Source: Patescibacteria group bacterium (GTDB lineage Bacteria > Patescibacteriota > Minisyncoccia > Portnoybacterales > UBA2143). From it: DNA of 12,030 nt. Under the pieces are notes generated by a model. That model saw only the letters and a list, made by a program, of their open reading frames with translations, was not told where the DNA came from and did no database searches. The stretch is taken from positions 1 to 12,030 of the forward strand of contig JAHJUH010000072.1 in assembly GCA_018829245.1 (NCBI GenBank), written 5' to 3'. Of this stretch, positions 1 to 6,500 are shown in pieces. Each line of letters begins with the position of its first letter. The first letter of the stretch is position 1. The translations under genes were made by a program, and so were the position numbers.

Positions 1-31
1 ATTTAAGTAAATAAAAAAAATTTAAAATAGA

Positions 32-40
32 TGTGGATAA
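32..40 (-). promoter_or_regulatory. Single consensus DnaA box
   Basis: TGTGGATAA is the exact reverse complement of TTATCCACA, the canonical high-affinity DnaA box. I saw no second copy close by in the 104 bases present and no dnaA or dnaN gene in the window. It may be a lone regulatory DnaA site, the edge of an origin region to the left, or chance: I estimate roughly 0.1-0.2 exact matches expected in 12 kb of this base composition. Confidence 0.35.
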
Positions 41-55
41 ACATTAAAATAGTGT

Positions 56-92
56 TTGGAGGAAACATTAAATTATTGTATAATTATATAAT
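56..92 (+). promoter_or_regulatory. Candidate sigma-70-type promoter for the operon
   Basis: A perfect TATAAT lies at 79-84, and 17 bp upstream a weak -35-like TTGGAG (56-61, three of six consensus bases). This would start transcription near 91 and give a leader of about 14 nt before the ATG at 105. A second perfect TATAAT at 87-92 has no recognisable -35 and would place the start within a few bases of the ATG, giving a nearly leaderless mRNA. In DNA this A/T-rich, TATAAT alone is weak evidence. The position directly before a long co-directional gene block is what supports the call. Confidence 0.45.
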
Positions 93-104
93 AACTATAA
101 ACAA

Positions 105-1103
105 ATGAAACTACGAAAACTTTCTAAAAAGCTAAATATTCTTGTGGTGATTTTTGTATTACTAATTGGTATTTCTATTGGTGTTTATTTAGTATTGGAA
201 AGCAGAACTGGCGATGCTTCAATTAATGAACAACTCTCCCAAATTTTTAAAAAAAACACAGAACCAATAACTGGCTGCCAGCCAAATCCTAATGATAAAA
301 ACAAAGATAGTGACAATGATGGATTAATGGATTGGCAAGAAACAATTTGGAGAACAGATCCTTGTAAACCAGATAGTGATAGCGATGGCTATCTTGATGG
401 CGAAGAAGTAACTTCTGGTTATAATCCAATAAAGCCAGCTCCTAACGATGAATTACCTGGTCAAGACCAAACCAATCCTCGTGCTTTGCCTAATAACATT
501 ACCCAAGCGCTAGCTCAAGAATTAAGCAGACAAATAATTGAAGGAAAAATGGGATTAATATCAGACGCTTCAAGTCCGCTTGCTATTAACGCGTCTAATC
601 GTGTAGTTAATGCAGCTATTCAAGAAGTAATGAACAAAGCTATCCAAGAATTTTCTCTGCCTAATATTCCTGATGAAGAAATAACTATTTCTTCTGATAA
701 TAGCATAATTGCCATTGAAAATTATGCCAAAAGAGTTGTTAATGTAATTGATTATTGGGCTAAAACGACTTCTATTGATCAGAATAAATTATATGAAACA
801 GAAAATGAAATATTTTATTATGCTATTCAAAATAATGATTTCACTGAATTTTATAAATATATTAAATTCTATAAAGAGTTATCCAAAAACATAAAACAAA
901 TTCCAGTGCCTTCTGATTTAAAAGAAATTCATAAAGAACAAATTGGTATTTTTACAATTCTAGCTAATATTTATCAAGCAATTAAAAATATAGAAAATGA
1001 CCCACTTAAAGCAAGTTTAGCTTTAGAACAATACGAAAACACAATAGAATTAACTACACAAATGCTGATTAAATTATCTGATTACATAGATAATAATTAT
1101 TAA
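105..1103 (+). CDS. Membrane-anchored TSP3-like calcium-binding protein
   Basis: This 332-residue protein has a basic N-terminus and one hydrophobic helix (about residues 11-31), so it is probably anchored with the rest outside the cell. Two acidic loops follow: D68-x-D70-x-D72-G-x-x-D76-x-x-E79 and D90-x-D92-x-D94-G-x-x-D98-x-x-E101. This is the thrombospondin type 3 / EF-hand-like DxDxDG pattern that binds Ca2+. Cys58 and Cys87 flank the first loop and could form a disulfide. The remaining roughly 200 residues are helical-looking and match nothing I can name. Proteins with this loop pair are, from memory, abundant in Parcubacteria. It is the first gene of the operon, 7 bp before the next. 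The ATG at 105 has no Shine-Dalgarno sequence. The Ca-binding call is secure as a motif; the role in the machine is inference. Confidence 0.8.
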   Translation: MKLRKLSKKLNILVVIFVLLIGISIGVYLVLESRTGDASINEQLSQIFKKNTEPITGCQPNPNDKNKDSDNDGLMDWQETIWRTDPCKPDSDSDGYLDGEEVTSGYNPIKPAPNDELPGQDQTNPRALPNNITQALAQELSRQIIEGKMGLISDASSPLAINASNRVVNAAIQEVMNKAIQEFSLPNIPDEEITISSDNSIIAIENYAKRVVNVIDYWAKTTSIDQNKLYETENEIFYYAIQNNDFTEFYKYIKFYKELSKNIKQIPVPSDLKEIHKEQIGIFTILANIYQAIKNIENDPLKASLALEQYENTIELTTQMLIKLSDYIDNNY

Positions 1104-1110
1104 ATAATAA

Positions 1111-3039
1111 ATGTTCAATCTATTTTATAAAAAACATACTGCTCAAAAAACATTATCTGCTGTTTTAATAATGCTTATAGTTTTTTCTGCTAGTGGCTGG
1201 ATTTTACTTTATCCAAAACCAGTTCAAGCTTTAGTTCCTGATACTATTGGAGGGCCATTAGCAGCAATCCGATTAGCTTGGGATAAAACTGCAGATACTA
1301 GACAATTTATTATTGAAAAATATCATGCCGCGGGAACTTGGATTACTACCGAGCTTGGCTTATCAAAAAAAGCTACAGATATGCTTACTCAAGCTAAAAA
1401 TATAGCTAGTGAATTAGCTATGCGTCAAGTTCTAGCTATGCTGACTAATCAAATTATTACATTTATTCAAGGAGGAGGCGAACCGCAATTTGTTAGTGAC
1501 TGGCAAGGATTTTTATTAGATGCGGCTGATAAAGCAGGTGGCTTGTTTGTTGATAAATATTTAGGAGCTGGTTATCTTTGCGAACCTTTTGATATAGATA
1601 TTAAAGTTGCTCTTTTGGATATACCTACTTTTGAAGAAAGAGTTGATTGTACTATTTCAGATATGGTTGATAATATTGATGATTTTTATAATGATTTTTC
1701 AAAAGGCGGCTGGAAAGGATGGATTGAATTAACCAAACCGCAAAATCATTTCTACGGCGCTTATTTAATAGCTCAAAAGGAAAAAATTAAAAAAGCAGAT
1801 GAAGCCAGAGAAGCCGCTCTTAATGATGCTGAAGCTGGTGGAGGATTTTTATCTATTAAAGCTTGTATTAAGGGGCATGTTGAAGATTATGACGGCAATA
1901 TATTCAACGAATGCGACAACAAAGAAAGCTGTAAAAATATAGAAGAATCAGATTTAGGCGAAGATTTCTTTGTCTGCGACCAAAAAACAGTAATCACTCC
2001 TGGCACGGTTTTATCTGACATAACTAGTAAAGCTGTTAATCAACCAATAAAAATGTTAGAAGATTCAATATCTGGAATGGCTAGTGAAATGGGTATACTT
2101 GGTCCATATATTATTGCTATTGGCTCTGCCTTAACTAATCAAGTCATTAAAGAAGGTTTGGCTTATGTTAAAACTATTGGACCAACTCTAGAAAATCCAA
2201 ATATTCCAACACCGCCTGGCATTCCAACTCCAGACGTTGATCAAACCCCAGCTCTAGTCACTCAAGATCAAGGACAAGCAACTGCCTTGCTTGAACAGCA
2301 AAAACTTCTTAAAGAAAACTTAGAAACCCAACTCTTATCTCAACAACAATCTAACCTAAGTACTATGCAAAGCATAGCAACTACTCAAAGCAGTATTTTA
2401 ACAACTTTAAAAAATCTTTTTATAGCTGGTTGTTCAATATCTTCTTGGGCTAGTTCTCAAGTTAACAATAGTATAATCCAAATCACTGCCTCAGGAATTG
2501 GTATTATTTCTATAAAACAAATAATTACACCTGGATTTGGTGATGAAGGCAATATTATTACTTACGAAACCCAAGAAATCATTCCTCAAATAAATAGTCA
2601 AATTACTGCCTTAAAAAATGATATCGCTGAAACCAACAAATGGATTGCTGATACTGGTTCAGCAATTGCTTCTGTTAATGGATATATTCAAGCAATTAAT
2701 GAATACTTAAACCTCTACAATACAACCCTTCAACCGCCAACTGAAGCAGAACAAGCAGCTTTAGATCAGAAGAAACAATTTATGAATATAGCTAAAAATC
2801 TAGCTATTAGTAATAGTCAGACAGCAGCCAAATCATCAGCTGAAAATTTAACTGATCTTAATATTGATACTCAAGAAACTGATATTATAGTCATTCAAGA
2901 AACATACAATCTCCTACAAGCGCGCGGCTTCAGCACAACATACCCCCAAGACAGCACTCTTTATGCTCAACAACAATCCTTACAAACTACCCTTTCTCAA
3001 GTACAATCTTCTTTATCAAACTGTTTTAACCAAGAATAA
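1111..3039 (+). CDS. Large exported coiled-coil/cysteine protein, putative T4SS component
   Basis: This 642-residue protein starts with a basic segment, a hydrophobic stretch (about residues 14-34) and a likely signal-peptidase site after VQA (residue 40). It contains eight cysteines (157, 180, 252, 268, 274, 289, 441, 638), four of them clustered at 252-289, suggesting extracytoplasmic disulfides. A Pro-rich linker (about 359-380) separates an N-terminal domain from a Gln/Ser-rich part with probable coiled coils (about 385-435 and 490-535). The segment around 119-145 (GGGEPQFVSDWQGFL) resembles a block I recall in CPR proteins encoded next to VirB6. Its place before VirB6 and the secreted helical character are reminiscent of VirB5/TrbJ-type subunits, but I see no diagnostic motif, so function is unknown. 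It starts 7 bp after the previous gene without a Shine-Dalgarno sequence. Confidence 0.75.
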   Translation: MFNLFYKKHTAQKTLSAVLIMLIVFSASGWILLYPKPVQALVPDTIGGPLAAIRLAWDKTADTRQFIIEKYHAAGTWITTELGLSKKATDMLTQAKNIASELAMRQVLAMLTNQIITFIQGGGEPQFVSDWQGFLLDAADKAGGLFVDKYLGAGYLCEPFDIDIKVALLDIPTFEERVDCTISDMVDNIDDFYNDFSKGGWKGWIELTKPQNHFYGAYLIAQKEKIKKADEAREAALNDAEAGGGFLSIKACIKGHVEDYDGNIFNECDNKESCKNIEESDLGEDFFVCDQKTVITPGTVLSDITSKAVNQPIKMLEDSISGMASEMGILGPYIIAIGSALTNQVIKEGLAYVKTIGPTLENPNIPTPPGIPTPDVDQTPALVTQDQGQATALLEQQKLLKENLETQLLSQQQSNLSTMQSIATTQSSILTTLKNLFIAGCSISSWASSQVNNSIIQITASGIGIISIKQIITPGFGDEGNIITYETQEIIPQINSQITALKNDIAETNKWIADTGSAIASVNGYIQAINEYLNLYNTTLQPPTEAEQAALDQKKQFMNIAKNLAISNSQTAAKSSAENLTDLNIDTQETDIIVIQETYNLLQARGFSTTYPQDSTLYAQQQSLQTTLSQVQSSLSNCFNQE

Positions 3040-3044
3040 ATTTA

Positions 3045-5018
3045 ATGAACAAACACAAAAAAATTGTTTGTAGTTTAATACTGATTCTCTTAATCAGTTC
3101 TTTGGGGATTTTTGTTCTTGGAGCAAAAAATGTTCAAGCAGCAGTAGATTTAGGTATTGTTGATGGTCTTAAAACAGTACTTGGAGAAATTCTTATAATG
3201 ATTCAAGAATTAATCGGCAAGATTATTGTTTGGTTTGTTGGTTTGGCTACAGGACTTCTTCATTACAAATCCCTGCAAAACTCAAGCATAGTTGAACTTG
3301 GCTGGAAAACTCTTCGCGACCTTGTTAATATGTTCTTTGTTTTAGCTCTTTTGGTTATTGCATTTGCTACTATTTTAAGAGTAGAAACCTACGGCATGAA
3401 ATCTCTTTTGCCAAAGTTAATTGGCGTAGCTCTTTTAATTAATTTTAGCTTAGTTTTAGCTGGAGCTGTTATTGATTTTTCTGGCGTATTAACTAATTTT
3501 TTTCTTGAAAATGAAAGTAATTTCTTTATAAATATTGCTGATTCAATGGGACTGCCTAAAATAATGGTTAGCAGTACTCAAGATGGAACTACGGATAAAT
3601 ATAAATGTATTGAAGGTATGGAAATAACAAGCTATGTTAAAGACTGTAGCGCATGTTCTATTGGAGCTACTTGCGCAGAATTACCTATTAATAAAACAGA
3701 TTGGAGCAAAATTCAAGGAGATATATATTGGAAAGTTATTCTTGCTTTGTTTTTATCTATAATTTTTACGACAATAGCTGCTTTTGTTTTTGGCGCTTTA
3801 GCATTTCTTTTATTAATCCGACTTATAATCATCTGGTTCTTGCTAATTTTAGTGCCTCTGGCTTGTTTTTTTTGGATCCTGCCAGCTACTAAAAGCATGG
3901 CTGACAAATGGCTGGATAATTTTATTAAATGGGTCTTCTTTGCTCCAGCAGTTACCTTTTTTATCTGGCTAAGCGTTAAGTCATGGACAAAATTTATTAC
4001 AGGCCAAGCTTCTCTTCCTGGAGGAGAAATTATTCCAGGCGTGCAAACAGTAGTCACAGATGAACTTGTTCAAAATGCAGTTTTACCTAGAATAATGGAT
4101 ACAACTAACCTAATTCCATTTATTTTAACCTGTGGCATGCTTATTGGTTCTTTAATTGTTGCTCAAAAATTGGGTATTTATGGAGCCCAAGGAGCAATTG
4201 ATTTAGGAAAATCAATAAGCAAAGGAACAGGTAAATGGGTCGGTGGAAGAGCCCAACAATGGAGCGCGCCAGCAGTAGGAAAAATGGGTGAGGCAATTCA
4301 AAAATCATGGGTTGGCAAAGCACCAATACTAAAACACGCAGTCAGGCCTTTTCGAGGATTTCAAGAACAAGAAAGAGCTACTTTGGACGAAGCAGAAAAG
4401 AGATATAAGAATTATACTAGTGATAATCTTAAATCACAGTTTGGAGCATCTGACCCTCGGCATAAGGCAGCTATTGCTAAAATCTTAGCTGGACGAGGCG
4501 ACTTTGAAAAAAATGACGAACTTGGATTTACTGATAAAAGCATAGAAGAATCACTTACATTAACTAAGAGATATGGAAAGGAAAAAGATATTCTTAAGGC
4601 TAGACCTGATTTAGCAGGAAGTCCTGATTCAGAAGAAGGTAAAGCTGCAATTAAAAAAATAATTATTGGAATGAAACCAAAAGATGCAGAGAGACTTCAA
4701 ATAGAAGCAGTTAATAAACCAAAAGTTCTAAAAATTATAGTAGAACAGTTTAAAGAAGGAGGAAGTCTAAATAAGGACTTTCTAGTTAAAGCAAGTGACA
4801 CTAATCCTGCAGTTTATGCTAAATTAAAAAAAGAGATTGAAAAAGACCTCAAGAATATGAGCTCAGATGTTCAAAAATACTTTGAAGGAACTCCAGGAAA
4901 AGCTGTTACTGGAGACTATAAGCCCATAATAAATATACCTTCTAGTGGTGGAGAAAGCGGTCAAAAAATTAGCGATGAAGATCGAGCAAAAGCGAGAAAA
5001 GATGCTGGATTAGAATAA
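3045..5018 (+). CDS. VirB6/TrbL-like polytopic T4SS membrane protein
   Basis: This 657-residue protein has a signal-like N-terminus ending in VQA (residue 32) and then about seven membrane segments (roughly 45-72, 92-112, 120-146, 229-254, 256-280, 291-311, 355-376). The segment pattern and the GWKTLRDLVNMFFVLALL stretch are typical of the VirB6/TrbL proteins I recall from CPR genomes. VirB6 proteins form the inner-membrane part of the T4SS translocation channel. The loop between the third and fourth segments carries four cysteines (188, 201, 204, 210), consistent with an extracytoplasmic position. After residue 376 a charged tail of about 280 residues, Lys/Glu/Asp-rich and without membrane helices, should face the cytoplasm, where it could meet VirB4 or substrate. 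It starts 5 bp after the preceding stop and has no Shine-Dalgarno sequence. Confidence 0.8.
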   Translation: MNKHKKIVCSLILILLISSLGIFVLGAKNVQAAVDLGIVDGLKTVLGEILIMIQELIGKIIVWFVGLATGLLHYKSLQNSSIVELGWKTLRDLVNMFFVLALLVIAFATILRVETYGMKSLLPKLIGVALLINFSLVLAGAVIDFSGVLTNFFLENESNFFINIADSMGLPKIMVSSTQDGTTDKYKCIEGMEITSYVKDCSACSIGATCAELPINKTDWSKIQGDIYWKVILALFLSIIFTTIAAFVFGALAFLLLIRLIIIWFLLILVPLACFFWILPATKSMADKWLDNFIKWVFFAPAVTFFIWLSVKSWTKFITGQASLPGGEIIPGVQTVVTDELVQNAVLPRIMDTTNLIPFILTCGMLIGSLIVAQKLGIYGAQGAIDLGKSISKGTGKWVGGRAQQWSAPAVGKMGEAIQKSWVGKAPILKHAVRPFRGFQEQERATLDEAEKRYKNYTSDNLKSQFGASDPRHKAAIAKILAGRGDFEKNDELGFTDKSIEESLTLTKRYGKEKDILKARPDLAGSPDSEEGKAAIKKIIIGMKPKDAERLQIEAVNKPKVLKIIVEQFKEGGSLNKDFLVKASDTNPAVYAKLKKEIEKDLKNMSSDVQKYFEGTPGKAVTGDYKPIINIPSSGGESGQKISDEDRAKARKDAGLE

Positions 5019-5034
5019 ATAATCATAAATTAAT

Positions 5035-5481
5035 ATGCCAACATTAAATCAAATTAAAAGTATTCAGAAAATCAATGATCCTTTAATTAGACAAAGGTAT
5101 CTTAAATATTTCCAATTACCACAGGATATTCGAGAAATATTTTTTGCTGCCGAAACAGCTGACAAAGTATATGATGTAGCTCAAAAAAATAATCTTAATG
5201 AAAATCAACTTTGGTGGGCTTCACACACAGCTGGCATGATTATATTAGGCGAGACCAATATTGTTGATTTTGTGAAGACGCTTCAGGAAAAATGCGAATT
5301 AACAGAAGAACCAGCCCGTCAATTAGCCCGTGATATTAATCAAGCCATATTCCTCCCAGTAAAAGAAGATTTAAAAAAAATTCATAAAGTGCCACAGTGG
5401 CCCAGAGAAGATGAAACAAAAGAAACGCAAGTAAGTCCAAAAATTGAAGGTAATGTGGTAAACTTAAAAGAACAGGAATAA
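5035..5481 (+). CDS. Conserved CPR-type cytoplasmic protein of unknown function
   Basis: This 148-residue soluble protein has no signal peptide or membrane helix. Residues 1-115 look all-helical and end in a block resembling AxxIxxxIFxPVKEDLKK, which I recall from small hypothetical proteins common in Patescibacteria, often beside VirB6 or PrgI genes. The last 30 residues are polar and probably disordered. It sits between the VirB6/TrbL gene (16 bp upstream) and the PrgI gene (62 bp downstream), so an accessory or chaperone-like role at the cytoplasmic face of the machine is possible, though nothing in the sequence proves it. The ATG at 5035 is preceded by A/T-rich sequence without a Shine-Dalgarno motif. 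Confidence 0.7.
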   Translation: MPTLNQIKSIQKINDPLIRQRYLKYFQLPQDIREIFFAAETADKVYDVAQKNNLNENQLWWASHTAGMIILGETNIVDFVKTLQEKCELTEEPARQLARDINQAIFLPVKEDLKKIHKVPQWPREDETKETQVSPKIEGNVVNLKEQE

Positions 5482-5543
5482 CATACGAATAAAATAATTA
5501 GCGTATTCGCGTATTCGTATTAATTCGTAGATTCGTATAAATT
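5482..5543. repeat. Intergenic degenerate ATTCGTA tandem/inverted repeat
   Basis: This is the only sizeable gap in the operon. GCGTATTC occurs twice head to tail (5501-5508, 5509-5516), followed by related units, so that ATTCGTA appears at 5513-5519, 5523-5529 and 5531-5537. The inverted form ATACGAATA (5483-5491) can pair perfectly with TATTCGTAT (5512-5520), giving a 9-bp stem with a 20-nt loop, inside which GCG/CGC (5501-5503 / 5508-5510) can form a small nested stem. No T-run follows the stem, so it does not look like an intrinsic terminator. It could be a copy of a dispersed genomic repeat, an mRNA processing or stability element, or a protein-binding site. Confidence 0.6.
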
Positions 5544-5831
5544 ATGCAATTTAATGTTCCACAATTTATTGATATAGAAGATAAGATAATTGGCCCATTA
5601 ACTTTAAAACAATTCCTGTTTTTATTAGCTGGAGCTGGCCTGCTTTTTGGATTGTGGTTTTTCTTTAATTTAGGCGCCTTTATTATCCTAGCTATCCCAG
5701 TAGTTGTTTTCTTCGGAGCTTTAGCTTTTTATAGGCCCCATGGACGCTCTTTTATCTCTCTAGTTGGCTCATGGATTAAATACATTAGCAGACCACGACT
5801 TTATTTATGGAAAAGAGAAAGAAAAAAGTAA
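5544..5831 (+). CDS. PrgI family T4SS membrane protein (VirB3 position)
   Basis: This 95-residue protein opens with a segment typical of the PrgI family: VPQFIDIEDKIIGPLTLKQF, residues 5-24. Two adjacent hydrophobic helices follow (about 25-42 and 44-63), then a basic C-terminus with RPRLYLWKRERKK. Length, motif and topology all fit. PrgI proteins occupy the place of VirB3 in Gram-positive and CPR T4SS: small inner-membrane proteins encoded directly before the VirB4 ATPase and thought to tie it to the membrane. Here the TraC-like gene begins 4 bp downstream, followed by VirB4. The ATG at 5544 directly follows the intergenic repeat and lacks a Shine-Dalgarno sequence. Confidence 0.9.
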   Translation: MQFNVPQFIDIEDKIIGPLTLKQFLFLLAGAGLLFGLWFFFNLGAFIILAIPVVVFFGALAFYRPHGRSFISLVGSWIKYISRPRLYLWKRERKK

Positions 5832-5835
5832 AATT

Positions 5836-6489
5836 ATGACACAAAAATTAAACGCTGCTTCAATTCAAAAACATCTAGAAATTAAAGAAATTAAAGACGA
5901 TGTTGTTATTTTAAAAAACAAAGGATTAAGAGCTATTTTAATGGCTACTAGTTTGAATTTTGCACTTAAATCTGGTGAAGAACAAAATGCTATTATTTAC
6001 CGCTATCAAGAATTTCTTAATTCTCTTGATTTTCCTACTCAGATTATGATTGCTTCCCGTAAATTTGAAATCACCCCATATATTCAAGCCTTAGAACAAA
6101 AACAAGCCCAGCAAGAAAATGAACTTTTAAAGATTCAAACCTCTGAATATATTGATTTTGTCAAAGGGCTTACTGAAATGGCTAATATTATGACTGAATC
6201 CTTTTATATTGTTATCCCATATAATCCATTTACTATTAAAAAAACGGGTTTATTTGATAAACTGCTTGGCAAAAAAGACGAAGCAGAAACCAAAGAGCAG
6301 GCTTTTCAAGAATTAAAAAATAATCTTTGGCAAAGAGTAGAATTTGTTGTGGTTGGCCTTCAAAGCATGGGCATTAAATCAATTCCTTTAAAAACAGAAG
6401 AATTGGTTGAGCTTTTTTATAAGCTTTATAATCCTAGTGCTAAAGAAGACTCAGAGCTTCAAAAAGCTAAAGAAATGAGAAATCAATAA
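5836..6489 (+). CDS. TraC-like / VirB4 N-terminal-domain-like protein without P-loop
   Basis: This 217-residue soluble protein starts at the ATG at 5836, 4 bp after the PrgI gene; an in-frame ATG at 5764 would overlap the PrgI gene by 68 bp and is less likely. Residues 10-80 (beta-rich, with IYRYQEFLNSLDFPTQIMI at 54-72) and 118-200 (FYIVIPYNPF, then RVEFVVVGLQSMGI) look like the N-terminal domain of VirB4/TraC ATPases, where this fold contacts the membrane partners. A charged, probably coiled-coil helix (about 82-115) lies between. There is no Walker A or B motif, so it cannot hydrolyse ATP by the VirB4 mechanism. I recall it as a regular partner between PrgI and VirB4 in CPR loci. A structural role at the base of the machine is inference. 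Confidence 0.75.
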   Translation: MTQKLNAASIQKHLEIKEIKDDVVILKNKGLRAILMATSLNFALKSGEEQNAIIYRYQEFLNSLDFPTQIMIASRKFEITPYIQALEQKQAQQENELLKIQTSEYIDFVKGLTEMANIMTESFYIVIPYNPFTIKKTGLFDKLLGKKDEAETKEQAFQELKNNLWQRVEFVVVGLQSMGIKSIPLKTEELVELFYKLYNPSAKEDSELQKAKEMRNQ

Positions 6490-6500
6490 AATTTAATAAA

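Larger units (their letters stand above)
1..104. other. Non-coding leader upstream of the T4SS-like operon
   Basis: This very A/T-rich stretch has stop codons in all frames and no gene that I can support. It contains a perfect DnaA-box 9-mer (32-40), a GGAGG run (58-62) with no plausible start codon at normal spacing, and two overlapping-range TATAAT hexamers just before the first ATG. It probably carries the operon promoter. The end of whatever lies to the left is not inside the window. Confidence 0.6.

Noticed and set aside
58..108. Leader peptide using GGAGG (58-62) and an ATT (67) or TTG (76) start, ending at TGA 106-108.
   Set aside because: Start codons are rare types or badly spaced, the peptide is low-complexity, and the region looks like a promoter.
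2920..2965. Locally more C-rich codon use near the end of the large exported protein gene.
   Set aside because: It is too short to indicate transfer or a frame change; the reading frame and protein character continue through it.
3701..4326. Short open frames on both strands inside the VirB6/TrbL gene (3701-3892 plus; 3713-4057 and 4141-4326 minus).
   Set aside because: They lie wholly inside a well-supported long gene, lack domains, and read as out-of-frame translations of membrane-helix codons.
5536..5541. TATAAA as a -10 box for the PrgI gene.
   Set aside because: It ends two bases before the ATG, so transcription would begin inside the coding sequence.
5482..5543. Intrinsic terminator in the intergenic repeat.
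   Set aside because: The stem is A/T-rich with a 20-nt loop and no T-run follows on the plus strand.
5764..5835. Longer start for the TraC-like gene at 5764.
   Set aside because: It would overlap the conserved C-terminus of the PrgI gene by 68 bp; the ATG at 5836 gives the usual operon spacing.
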